The notes under the pieces are model-generated. The model saw only the letters and a program-made list of their open reading frames with translations. It ran no database searches and was not told the origin of the DNA. Made by a program: the position numbers and the translations under genes. Below are positions 9,436 to 18,211 of a stretch of DNA of 64,000 bases, piece after piece. Where the stretch lies: assembly GCA_029210725.1 (NCBI GenBank), contig JARGFM010000010.1, positions 65,079-129,078 of the forward strand. The letters run 5' to 3'. Positions within the stretch are counted from its first letter, which is position 1. Each line of letters opens with the position of its first letter. The DNA is from Bacteroidales bacterium (lineage in GTDB: Bacteria; Bacteroidota; Bacteroidia; Bacteroidales; GCA-2748055).

Positions 9436-10782
9436 ATGGAAAACAGAGAACGGATAGTCATCCTTGGTGCAGGTGAAAGTGGGACGGGAGCAGCCATTCT
9501 GGCCCGAACAAAAGGAATGGATGTTTTTGTTTCGGATGCCGGAAAGATTAAGCCTTTCTACCGGGAGATGCTGGACGAGTACCAGGTGATCTATGAATCG
9601 GGCGGTCATACCGAGCGTCTGATCACCTCTGCCACGGAGGTGATCAAAAGCCCTGGAATCCCCGAAAGCGCTCCCATTATCAAATTGCTGCGAAAGAAAG
9701 AGATCCCGATCATTTCTGAAATTGAGTTTGCCGGGCGCTATACCAATGCAAAAACGATATGCATAACAGGCAGTAACGGCAAAACAACGACAACCTCATT
9801 GATCCACCATATGATGCGAAAGGCCGGCCTGAATGTAGGAATGGCGGGTAACGTGGGACGGAGTTTCGCTTTCCTGGTGGCCACAGAGGCATATGATTAC
9901 TACGTATTGGAACTGAGCAGCTTTCAGCTGGACGGAATGTATCAGTTCAAGGCAGACATAGCCATTTTACTCAATATCACCCCCGATCACCTGGACCGCT
10001 ACGATTATAATTTTCAGAACTATGTGGACTCAAAGTTCCGGGTTGCGCAGAACCTGACCGAGGAGGAGTACTTTGTGTTTTGTTCCGACGATGAAATTAC
10101 GATCAAAGAGCTGGAAAAGATAGTGACCCGGGCAGAGCAACTCCCTTTTGCCTATCAGAAAAAGCCCTATGATGTGGCCTGGGTAGAGAAGGAGGAAGAG
10201 CTTCGTATCGAGTTTGATGATGTGGATTTCAGCTTGTCAGTTCAGGAACTGTCTCTGAAGGGAAGACACAACACCTATAATAGTATGGCTGCCGGTATCG
10301 CCGGCAATGTCCTGAAGATCCGCAATGATGTGATCCGGGAGGCCCTGATGGATTTCCAGGGAGTGGAGCACCGGCTGGAAAACGTCATGAAAGTTCATGG
10401 GATCAACTTTATCAATGATTCCAAGGCCACCAATGTAAACTCTACCTGGTATGCCTTGGAGAGCGTAAAAGGAACCACGGTATGGATTGTGGGGGGAGTG
10501 GATAAGGGCAATGATTACAGCGAGCTTTACAACCTGGTGGAGAATAAGGTGAAAGCCATTGTCTGTCTGGGAAAGGACAACGAACGAGTAATCCAGGCTT
10601 TCAGAAAAAAGGTGGAATCCATTGTGGAGACCCGGAGTATGGAGGAAGCTGTAAAAGCCGCCTACTACCTGGCCAGGGACGGGGAGACTGTGCTACTCTC
10701 ACCAGCCTGTGCCAGTTTCGATTTGTTTGAGAGTTTCGAGGACCGGGGACGGCAGTTTAAGGAAGCAGTCAGGGCACTCTGA
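9436..10782 (+). CDS. murD: UDP-MurNAc-L-alanine:D-glutamate ligase MurD
   Basis: Adds D-glutamate to UDP-MurNAc-L-Ala. 448 residues, the usual length, with an N-terminal Rossmann motif (VILGAGESGTGAAI), the ATP loop ITGSNGKTTTTSL, and FINDSKATNVNST, the MurD substrate-loop signature. It sits between mraY and ftsW as in other dcw clusters, 18 bases after mraY. Confidence 0.96.
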   Translation: MENRERIVILGAGESGTGAAILARTKGMDVFVSDAGKIKPFYREMLDEYQVIYESGGHTERLITSATEVIKSPGIPESAPIIKLLRKKEIPIISEIEFAGRYTNAKTICITGSNGKTTTTSLIHHMMRKAGLNVGMAGNVGRSFAFLVATEAYDYYVLELSSFQLDGMYQFKADIAILLNITPDHLDRYDYNFQNYVDSKFRVAQNLTEEEYFVFCSDDEITIKELEKIVTRAEQLPFAYQKKPYDVAWVEKEEELRIEFDDVDFSLSVQELSLKGRHNTYNSMAAGIAGNVLKIRNDVIREALMDFQGVEHRLENVMKVHGINFINDSKATNVNSTWYALESVKGTTVWIVGGVDKGNDYSELYNLVENKVKAIVCLGKDNERVIQAFRKKVESIVETRSMEEAVKAAYYLARDGETVLLSPACASFDLFESFEDRGRQFKEAVRAL

Positions 10783-10794
10783 TAAACCTGGGTG

Positions 10795-12051
10795 ATGAAG
10801 ATCAGAAGGTATATAAAAGGTGACAGGATTATCTGGATCGTGGTATTGATCCTCCTGGTAATTTCCCTCTTATCGGTGTACAGTTCAACCGGGTCGCTGG
10901 CATACCAGCACCGGTCGGGGAATACCTTCTTTTACCTTTTCCGGCAACTTAAGTTCATCCTGCTGGGTGTGCTGATTATATTCTTTGTTCACCTGGTTCC
11001 CTACCGCATATTCAGCCGGGTATCGGTCTTTGCGCTCTACTTCACCATTCCTTTGCTGATCCTGACACTGATAGCCGGAACCAATTACAATGAGGCCACC
11101 CGCTGGCTGCAAATACCGGGGACCGGACTCACCATTCAGCCTTCCGATTTCGCCAAGATCGCCCTGGTGATGTATGTGGCTAAGATACTCTCGGTGAATC
11201 AGAATAATATAAAAGATTTCAAAGGAGTCTTCGGAAAGATATCCCTGGCCATTACAGGAACCTGTGTTTTGATCCTGCCGGCTAACTTTTCTACGGCTGC
11301 GATTGTTTTTATAACTGCTATCAGCCTGATGTTCGTGGGGCGAATTCCCTTCAGGTACCTGTTTCTGATGATTTTCACAGGGGTCTTTGCCCTTTCTGTC
11401 TTTATCGGGGGATCGCTTCTGTTTGACCGGGATGGACGGTTATCCACCTGGAAGAACCGGATTGAGAATTTTGTGGATGGCGAGGGAGACAATTACCAGG
11501 CCGATCAGGCCAAGGTGGCTATTGTACAGGGTGGGCTCTTCGGGAAGGGGCCCGGCAACAGCACCCAGAGAAATCTTCTGCCCCATCCCTACTCCGATTT
11601 TATCTATGCCATTATCATTGAAGAGTATGGAACCCTGATCGGAGGGATCCTGGTGATTGCACTATATCTCTGGTTGTTTTTCAGGGCCGGAATGATTATC
11701 CGCCGGAGCAAGAGCACCTATGGAGCCTTCCTGGCCTTTGGCCTCTCCATGGGGCTGGTCCTGCAGGCCTTTGTGAATATGGCGGTGGCGGTGGGACTGG
11801 TGCCGGTTACCGGCCAGACCCTGCCGCTGGTCAGTATGGGTGGTTCATCCATCTTCTTTACCAGTATGGCCACCGGGATGATCCTTTCGGTGAGCTGGGG
11901 TACCAGGGAGCAGTCCGGGGCGACAGGCGAAGGAGGGGAAGAACCCGCTTCTGAAAGAGATTCAGGGCCCTTAGCCGGCGAGGCTGCCCCGGCCGGAGCA
12001 AGGCCGGAAAAGAAGGATTATACACGGACCGAATTTGAAGCAGATGCATAA
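10795..12051 (+). CDS. ftsW: Septal peptidoglycan glycosyltransferase FtsW (SEDS family)
   Basis: Polytopic SEDS protein (about 10 membrane segments) that polymerises lipid II at the septum with FtsI. The conserved regions RWLQIPG, QPSDFAKIALV, GGLFGKGPGNS and the PVTGQTLPLVSMGGSS loop are present. The C-terminal ~45 residues are a polar, low-complexity cytoplasmic tail. ATG at 10795 is chosen over the in-frame GTG directly before it. The end overlaps the murG start by 8 bases. Confidence 0.94.
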   Translation: MKIRRYIKGDRIIWIVVLILLVISLLSVYSSTGSLAYQHRSGNTFFYLFRQLKFILLGVLIIFFVHLVPYRIFSRVSVFALYFTIPLLILTLIAGTNYNEATRWLQIPGTGLTIQPSDFAKIALVMYVAKILSVNQNNIKDFKGVFGKISLAITGTCVLILPANFSTAAIVFITAISLMFVGRIPFRYLFLMIFTGVFALSVFIGGSLLFDRDGRLSTWKNRIENFVDGEGDNYQADQAKVAIVQGGLFGKGPGNSTQRNLLPHPYSDFIYAIIIEEYGTLIGGILVIALYLWLFFRAGMIIRRSKSTYGAFLAFGLSMGLVLQAFVNMAVAVGLVPVTGQTLPLVSMGGSSIFFTSMATGMILSVSWGTREQSGATGEGGEEPASERDSGPLAGEAAPAGARPEKKDYTRTEFEADA

Positions 12052-13159
12052 GAAACCTTCATATCGCATACTGATCGGAGGGGGTGGAACCGGCGGGCAT
12101 GTCTTCCCGGCCATCGCTATCGCCGATGCACTGAAGGAGCAGGATCCGCACCTGGAGTTTCTGTTTGTGGGAGCCCTGGGAAAACTGGAGATGGAGAAGG
12201 TGCCCGAGGCAGGCTATCCCATTGAGGGTTTGCCGGTGGCCGGATTCCAACGCAGGCTTACCCTAAAAAACATCACCTTCTTCTATAAACTTCTGGCCAG
12301 TATGCTCCGGTCGCGAAGGATCATTTCAAGATTTTCCCCTGATCTGGCCATCGGTGTGGGAGGATATGCAAGCGGACCCATTCTGAAGGCTGCAGCCAGA
12401 AAAGGAGTGCCCCTGGTGATCCAGGAACAGAATTCACTGGCTGGTGTGACCAACCGCCTGCTTGGCCGTTCGGCCCGGACCATTTGTGTGGCCTATGAAA
12501 AAATGGAGCGCTACTTCCCTGCGGACCGGATCGTGATTACGGGAAATCCTGTACGCCGGAACCTGTTAGAACTCCGGGACCATCCGGAGAAGGCTTACCG
12601 GGAATTTGACCTGGAGAGGGGAAAGAAGGTTTGCCTGGTGCTGGGTGGCAGTCTGGGTGCCCGGACACTGAACCAGAGCTTTTTGGGTGGACTGGAGAAA
12701 CTGGACCGGGACGACCTGGTGGTGATCTGGCAGTGCGGGAAGTTTTATCAGCAGGAGGTGGAGGAGAAGGTGAGGAAAAGCGGACAGAAGAATATCCGTG
12801 TCCTGCCGTTTATTTCACGAATGGACCTGGCTTACGGGGTGGCAGATGTTATTGTCTCCCGGGCCGGAGCCATTACCGTTTCCGAACTCTGTGTGGTGGG
12901 AAAACCGGCCATACTTGTTCCCTCACCCAATGTGGCCGAAGATCATCAGACACATAATGCCGAGGCACTGGTAAGCAGGAATGCGGCTCTGATGGTAGCC
13001 GATGCAGAGGCCGGGGAGAAGCTGGTGGATTGTTTGCTCAGGCTGATGGAGGATGAGGAGGAAAAGGAAAATTTATCTAATAACATCAAAGTACTTGGCA
13101 TTGCCGATGCATCGCAAAGGATCGCAGCCGAGGTACAAAAAATACTAACTCAACCATGA
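12044..13159 (+). CDS. murG: UDP-GlcNAc:lipid I N-acetylglucosaminyltransferase MurG
   Basis: GT28-family, membrane-associated enzyme that makes lipid II. The N-terminal GGGGTGGHVFPA loop and the C-terminal SRAGAITVSEL donor-site motif identify it. The ATG at 12044 overlaps the ftsW stop; an in-frame TTG at 12035 would add three residues and is less likely because the ATG gives the usual MHKKPSYRILIGGG beginning. The stop overlaps the murC start (ATGA). Confidence 0.95.
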   Translation: MHKKPSYRILIGGGGTGGHVFPAIAIADALKEQDPHLEFLFVGALGKLEMEKVPEAGYPIEGLPVAGFQRRLTLKNITFFYKLLASMLRSRRIISRFSPDLAIGVGGYASGPILKAAARKGVPLVIQEQNSLAGVTNRLLGRSARTICVAYEKMERYFPADRIVITGNPVRRNLLELRDHPEKAYREFDLERGKKVCLVLGGSLGARTLNQSFLGGLEKLDRDDLVVIWQCGKFYQQEVEEKVRKSGQKNIRVLPFISRMDLAYGVADVIVSRAGAITVSELCVVGKPAILVPSPNVAEDHQTHNAEALVSRNAALMVADAEAGEKLVDCLLRLMEDEEEKENLSNNIKVLGIADASQRIAAEVQKILTQP

Positions 13160-14529
13160 TCTGGACAAATCTCGATAATGTCTATTTTATTGGAGCGGGG
13201 GGCATCGGAATGAGTGCCCTGGCCCGCTATTTTGTGAGTCAGGGCAAGACTGTGGCCGGATATGACCGGGTCTCCACCACACTGACCGATGAGCTGGTAC
13301 GTGAGGGAATTACAATCAGTTTCGAGGACCGTTCCCAGCTCATCCCTCCGGTATTCCGGGATCCGGAACACACCCTGGTCATTTACACACCGGCGGTTCC
13401 TGAAACCCATCAGCAATTAAATTATTTCCGGAAGGGAGGATTCCGGGTGATCAAACGCTCGGTGGCGCTGGGAGAGGTTTTTAATACAGGCAGGGGCGTT
13501 GGTGTGGCCGGAACGCACGGAAAGACCTCCATCTCCAGCATGCTGGCCCACATACTTCACAGCTCCACTCTGGGATGCAATGCTTTCCTGGGGGGGATCA
13601 GTAAAAACAGTTCCAGCAATCTCTATCTCGATCCGGCTTCCCGGGTAATTATTGCGGAGGCAGACGAATACGATCGTTCCTTCCTGACTCTGTACCCGGA
13701 GATTGCTGTGGTCTCCTCCATGGATGCGGACCACCTGGACATCTACCATTCCCCGGAGAATATGCGCAAAGGATTCGAATCCTATATATCGCAGATCAGG
13801 GAGAAGGGGAAGCTGATACTAAAGTACGGGCTTAACCCGGCCATACCCGATCATGTTAGCTCATTTACCTATTCGGTCGACCGGGCCGAGGCTGACTATC
13901 ATGTGGAGAACCTTAGCATCGACGGACTGGATCACAGCTTTACTGTAATCACCCCGCGTTCCGTGATGCCTGGGATCAAACTGAAGATACCGGGGCTGCT
14001 GAATGTGGAGAATGCACTGGCAGCAGTGGCTGTGGCACATCAATTGGGCTTAACGCCCGATATTATTGCCCATGCCCTTCTGGATTACCAGGGTGTGCGG
14101 CGGAGATTCGATATACAGGTAAATAATCAGAGAAGGGTTTATATCGACGATTATGCGCATCATCCTGCTGAGATTACAGCTTTTTTGTCTTCGGTCAGGA
14201 GACTCTTTCCGGGTAAAAGGATTACGGGGATCTTCCAGCCACACCTTTTCACCCGGACCCGCGATTTTGCGGATGAATTTGCCCGCAGCCTGGAAATGCT
14301 CGATCAATTGATCCTGATGGAGATTTACCCGGCCAGGGAGGAACCGATCCCAGGGGTAGATGCGGGCATGCTGCTGGAACGGGTTCAGCTCGATGAAAAG
14401 GTGCTGATAGAAAGAGAGCAGCTTATGAGAGTGGTGAAAGAGAGGGATCCCGAGGTTCTGGTGAGCATGGGAGCGGGAGATATTAACCAGTTTGTAAAAC
14501 CATTGCAAGAATGGTGCGCAAGAATATGA
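13156..14529 (+). CDS. murC: UDP-N-acetylmuramate:L-alanine ligase MurC
   Basis: First Mur ligase of stem-peptide assembly. 457 residues with the N-terminal UDP-binding motif FIGAGGIGMSALA and ATP loop GVAGTHGKTSISS; the DDYAHHPAEI segment, also MurC-specific, is present. Overlaps murG and ftsQ by 4 bases at each end, so translation of murG-murC-ftsQ is probably coupled. No ddl or murB follows; those genes must lie elsewhere. Confidence 0.96.
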   Translation: MIWTNLDNVYFIGAGGIGMSALARYFVSQGKTVAGYDRVSTTLTDELVREGITISFEDRSQLIPPVFRDPEHTLVIYTPAVPETHQQLNYFRKGGFRVIKRSVALGEVFNTGRGVGVAGTHGKTSISSMLAHILHSSTLGCNAFLGGISKNSSSNLYLDPASRVIIAEADEYDRSFLTLYPEIAVVSSMDADHLDIYHSPENMRKGFESYISQIREKGKLILKYGLNPAIPDHVSSFTYSVDRAEADYHVENLSIDGLDHSFTVITPRSVMPGIKLKIPGLLNVENALAAVAVAHQLGLTPDIIAHALLDYQGVRRRFDIQVNNQRRVYIDDYAHHPAEITAFLSSVRRLFPGKRITGIFQPHLFTRTRDFADEFARSLEMLDQLILMEIYPAREEPIPGVDAGMLLERVQLDEKVLIEREQLMRVVKERDPEVLVSMGAGDINQFVKPLQEWCARI

Positions 14530-15281
14530 TACGCAGGATCTTAAAAACAGGCACCTGGATAGGTATTGCTGCATGGTTTGTGGTGATCCTGGGATTTGTT
14601 GCCAGTGAAGCGGATCAGGTATTGTGTACCCGGATCGATGTGGTACTGTCCGATACGGTGAACAACCGCTTTGTGACCGAGACAGATATCAGGGACATGT
14701 TTCAGTCGGAAGGAATGGAGCTGCAGGGTTACCCGCTGAGCGGGATCAATACCAGGGAGCTTGAGAGCCTTCTGGAAAAGAACGCCTATATTAAACGTGC
14801 TGAGGTGAATACGGATGTGACGGGTCGAATGGAGATAAGGCTGGAGCAGAGAATCGCCCGGGTCCGCATTTTGCCCGAAGGCAGGGAAGGATTCTATCTC
14901 GATACAGAAGGAAAAGTACTCCCCCTGTCAAAGCAGTATGTGCCTCATATTATGCTGGTTTCCGGAAGCATTCAGCCTCCGGACAGGGAGGGGGAGCCGG
15001 GAAAACAACTGGATGAAATCCACCGCTTTTGTACCTATATCACGGAACATCCCTTCTGGAGCGAACAAATCGTGCAGATTTACGTGAATCGCAAGGGGGA
15101 ATATGAGCTGATTCCCAGAGTCGGAGCCCACCAGATTCTAATGGGAAGCATGGAGCATTGGGACAGAAAACTGAGAAATCTGGAACTGCTTTATAAGCAG
15201 GGCCTCTCCATCTACGGGTGGAACAACTATCAGACCATTAATTTGAAATATACCAATCAAGTAATATGTACTAAACGTTAA
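14526..15281 (+). CDS. ftsQ: Cell division protein FtsQ/DivIB
   Basis: Bitopic divisome protein: short cytoplasmic N-terminus, one membrane helix at about residues 9-25, then a POTRA-like domain (about 35-105, containing RFVTETDIRDMF and IKRAEVNTDVTGRMEIRLEQR) and a beta domain. This layout and the place between murC and ftsA identify FtsQ. ATG at 14526 gives a 4-base ATGA overlap with murC and is preferred; an upstream ATG at 14511 would add five residues. It scaffolds FtsL/FtsB recruitment. Confidence 0.9.
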   Translation: MIRRILKTGTWIGIAAWFVVILGFVASEADQVLCTRIDVVLSDTVNNRFVTETDIRDMFQSEGMELQGYPLSGINTRELESLLEKNAYIKRAEVNTDVTGRMEIRLEQRIARVRILPEGREGFYLDTEGKVLPLSKQYVPHIMLVSGSIQPPDREGEPGKQLDEIHRFCTYITEHPFWSEQIVQIYVNRKGEYELIPRVGAHQILMGSMEHWDRKLRNLELLYKQGLSIYGWNNYQTINLKYTNQVICTKR

Positions 15282-15285
15282 GACT

Positions 15286-16617
15286 ATGGCAACAAAAGAC
15301 AAAATTGTAGCTGCGGTTGATATCGGTACAACCAAGATCGTTAGCCTGGTAGGCCGGTTGAATGAACAGGGCAAACTGGAAGTCCTGGGCATCAGTCAGA
15401 CTCCTTCCAAGGGAGTCAAACGAGGGGTTGTATTGAATATCGAAGAGACCGTTAATGCAATTCAGACCACCTCCTCCGAGGCCAGTAAACAATCGGGGAT
15501 TAAATTTAGTGAAGTGTTTGTGGGTATCGCCGGACAGCATATCAAATCTGTAAAGAACAGGGGATATATAAACCGCGACTCCTACGACGTGGAGATCACC
15601 AGGGACGATCTTCAAAATCTGATCGATGACATGCATAAGATCCCCGTGGATGTGGGTGAAGAGATTCTTCATGTTTTGCCGCAGAGTTATATCGTCGATA
15701 ACGAGACCGGTGTGAAGAACCCTGTCGGAATGTTCGGGAAGCGGCTGGAGGCCAATTTCCATATTGTGATCGGTCAGATCTCCTCGGCAAGAAATATTGA
15801 GAAGTGTATCAACAGGGTCGGATTGGATGTGAAACAGCTGGTTCTCGAGCCCCTGGCTTCCAGTGCTGCGGTGCTCACCGAAGATGAAAAGGAGGCGGGT
15901 GTTGCTCTGGTGGATATTGGGGGTGGTACCACCGATGTGGCGGTTTACTATGATGATGTGATCCGCCATACAGCCGTCATTCCGTTTGGAGGGAATGTGA
16001 TTACGCGTGATATCAAGGAGGGATGTGCCATTCTGCAGCGACAGGCAGAATCGCTGAAGGTCCAGTTCGGGTCGGCACTGGGCGATCTGGCCCAGGAGGA
16101 TAAGGTAGTCACCATCCCGGGAATCTCCGGAAGGGAACCCAAGGAGATCAGTTTCCGGAGTCTGGCCTATATTATCCAGTCGCGTATGGAGGAGATCATT
16201 GATGCAGTCAGCTACGAGATTGAGAATTCTGGCTATATGGATAAGCTGAGTGCAGGGATTGTATTGACAGGGGGTGGCTCCATGCTGAAACATCTGAATC
16301 AGCTGGTGAAATTTAAAACAGGAATGGATGTGCGCATTGGATTTCCTGGTGAAATGATGGCAGCAAGCTCCTCCGAAGAGATCAATCAACCCATGTTTTC
16401 CACTTCGGTGGGTCTTCTTTTGAAAGGCCTGGAGTACTATGAGGAAAAGCCGGAAGAGATGAAGGTCAGCCAGCCTCTGGCCGGCGGGGAACCGGAAGCT
16501 GAGGAAATACCGGTTGAGGAAAGGAGGGTTAGGAAAGGGATGAAGAAAGGCAGGATCCTGGAAAACCTGAAAAACACCCTGAGTGATATATTTGACGAGA
16601 CTGATGTGAAAATGTAG
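15286..16617 (+). CDS. ftsA: Cell division protein FtsA
   Basis: Actin-like ATPase that tethers FtsZ to the membrane. The 443-residue protein has the phosphate-1 motif AVDIGTTKIVSLVG, the DIGGGTTDVAVY phosphate-2 motif, the GIVLTGGGSMLKHL adenosine motif, and a C-terminal amphipathic helix (RILENLKNTLSDIF) that serves as membrane-targeting sequence. A charged, Glu/Pro-rich linker of about 40 residues separates the core from the helix. It lies 4 bases after ftsQ and 13 before ftsZ. Confidence 0.96.
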   Translation: MATKDKIVAAVDIGTTKIVSLVGRLNEQGKLEVLGISQTPSKGVKRGVVLNIEETVNAIQTTSSEASKQSGIKFSEVFVGIAGQHIKSVKNRGYINRDSYDVEITRDDLQNLIDDMHKIPVDVGEEILHVLPQSYIVDNETGVKNPVGMFGKRLEANFHIVIGQISSARNIEKCINRVGLDVKQLVLEPLASSAAVLTEDEKEAGVALVDIGGGTTDVAVYYDDVIRHTAVIPFGGNVITRDIKEGCAILQRQAESLKVQFGSALGDLAQEDKVVTIPGISGREPKEISFRSLAYIIQSRMEEIIDAVSYEIENSGYMDKLSAGIVLTGGGSMLKHLNQLVKFKTGMDVRIGFPGEMMAASSSEEINQPMFSTSVGLLLKGLEYYEEKPEEMKVSQPLAGGEPEAEEIPVEERRVRKGMKKGRILENLKNTLSDIFDETDVKM

Positions 16618-16630
16618 AAAATCCAAACTC

Positions 16631-18067
16631 ATGGAAGATTTAATGAATTTTGACCTGCCACCTGAGCGGTCGTCCGTTATCAAGGTAATTGGCGTAGGAG
16701 GCGGCGGAAGCAACGCGGTGAACCATATGTTCAAGAAGGGGATCCGGGATGTCAATTTTGTGGTTTGCAATACAGATGCCCAGGCGCTGCATAACAGCCC
16801 GGTGGCTGTGAAACTGCAACTGGGAGATGCGCTGACCGAAGGGAGAGGTGCCGGCAGCAAATCTGAGATTGGAAGAGAAGCAGCCCTGGAGAGCATTGAC
16901 AGGATCAGGGAGGTACTATCCAGTAATACCAACATGGTCTTTATTACCGCCGGTATGGGTGGAGGAACCGGCACCGGTGCGGCGCCCGTCATTGCCAGTG
17001 TAGCGAAAGAAATGGGAATACTGACTGTTGCCATAGTCACCATACCTTTCCGCTTTGAGGGTCCTGAGCGTATCAACCAGGCCATAGATGGAATCAATCT
17101 GCTGAAAGATCATGTGGATTCCCTGCTGGTGATTAATAATGAGAAGTTAAGAGAGATCTTTGGAAACCTTACGGTGAGCAAGTCTTTTGAACAGGCCGAT
17201 GATGTGCTGGCTATCGCTGCCAAGGGGATCGCTGAGATCATTACAGTTCACGGGTATATCAACGTGGATTTTGCAGATGTTCAGACAGTAATGAGCAACA
17301 GTGGTGTGGCCATCATGGGTTCCGCCACTGCCAGAGGCGAAGAGAGGGCTCGTCTGGCCATTGAACAGGCTCTTACTTCACCTCTTTTGAACAACAACGA
17401 TATCGAGGGGGCCAGGAGCGTATTGCTCAATATTACCTCGGGATCGGAGGAGATCACCATGGATGAGGTCAGTGAAATCACGGACTACGTGGTCAGTGCA
17501 ACCTCCCGTGATACCACCCTGATCTGGGGAATCGGTAATGACGAATCTCTGGGAGAAGAGATCAGTGTAACTATCATCGCCACCGGTTTCCGGATGAATA
17601 GCATCCCGGAGCTTTATGTGGGGAGGAAACAGACACACAAGGTTCCCCTGCGTGATTCAGGCAGGAATGCCGGTTTGACAGAGGAACAATCCAACGTGAT
17701 CCCCCGGCAGGGCTCCCTCTCTTTCGGAGTGAAGGACAAAGAGGATTCGGAGGAGTATATCCTGATGGATCAGTCTGATGAGACAGATCCCGGGGCCAGG
17801 GAAAAGAAGATGGCCGACCGGGTAAGGAGACTTCGCGAGACCCATGAGAAGCTCAGGGACAGGGGCTACCTCAGTGCTTCGGGCGATGATGAGATTGAGG
17901 AGCTGGAGAATGTGCCGGCCTATGTCCGCAAAAATATTCCTATCGACCATCAGAAGCACTCGGAGGAGAAGGAGGTTTCCCGCTATCGTCTTACCGACAA
18001 CAAGGATGGAGAAGAGGGCCCCAAATTGCGCCCGGACAACTCCTACCTGCACGACAATGTCGATTGA
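16631..18067 (+). CDS. ftsZ: Cell division GTPase FtsZ
   Basis: Tubulin-like GTPase that forms the Z-ring. The glycine-rich loop GGGGSNAVNHM, the tubulin signature GMGGGTGTGAAP and the T7 loop NVDFADVQTVM (catalytic Asp) are intact. After the ~320-residue core there is a long acidic and basic linker of ~140 residues, with an ENVPAYVRKN segment that may be the partner-binding peptide, and the tail SYLHDNVD. Total 478 residues, longer than E. coli FtsZ (383). It is the last dcw gene. Confidence 0.97.
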   Translation: MEDLMNFDLPPERSSVIKVIGVGGGGSNAVNHMFKKGIRDVNFVVCNTDAQALHNSPVAVKLQLGDALTEGRGAGSKSEIGREAALESIDRIREVLSSNTNMVFITAGMGGGTGTGAAPVIASVAKEMGILTVAIVTIPFRFEGPERINQAIDGINLLKDHVDSLLVINNEKLREIFGNLTVSKSFEQADDVLAIAAKGIAEIITVHGYINVDFADVQTVMSNSGVAIMGSATARGEERARLAIEQALTSPLLNNNDIEGARSVLLNITSGSEEITMDEVSEITDYVVSATSRDTTLIWGIGNDESLGEEISVTIIATGFRMNSIPELYVGRKQTHKVPLRDSGRNAGLTEEQSNVIPRQGSLSFGVKDKEDSEEYILMDQSDETDPGAREKKMADRVRRLRETHEKLRDRGYLSASGDDEIEELENVPAYVRKNIPIDHQKHSEEKEVSRYRLTDNKDGEEGPKLRPDNSYLHDNVD

Positions 18068-18137
18068 TGTACCCCGAAGGGATACGATGTCGCCGCTGCC
18101 GTCAGCTTCTTAAATAAACAGGGCTGTTCTTATGGAC

Positions 18138-18179
18138 GAAGCCTAAGCCAGCCGCAGGGAAGCCTAAGCCAGCCGCAGG
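18138..18179. repeat. 21-bp direct repeat, two tandem copies
   Basis: The 21-base unit beginning GAAGCCTAAGCC and ending CCGCAGG occurs at 18138-18158 and again at 18159-18179, in the gap between the convergent ftsZ and ppiD genes. Function unknown. Confidence 0.85.
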
Positions 18180-18183
18180 CTGG
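18169..18183. terminator. Possible short hairpin between ftsZ and ppiD
   Basis: CCAGCC (18169-18174) can pair with GGCTGG (18178-18183) across a 3-base loop. There is no T-run on either side, so it is a weak terminator candidate for the converging ftsZ and ppiD transcripts. Confidence 0.3.
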
Positions 18184-18211
18184 GTTCAGCGAGGAGATAA
18201 CATATACGTAG

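Noticed and set aside
15271..17097. 608-codon open frame on the minus strand
   Set aside because: It is antisense to ftsA and ftsZ, whose motifs are complete; its predicted protein is low-complexity and unlike any family.
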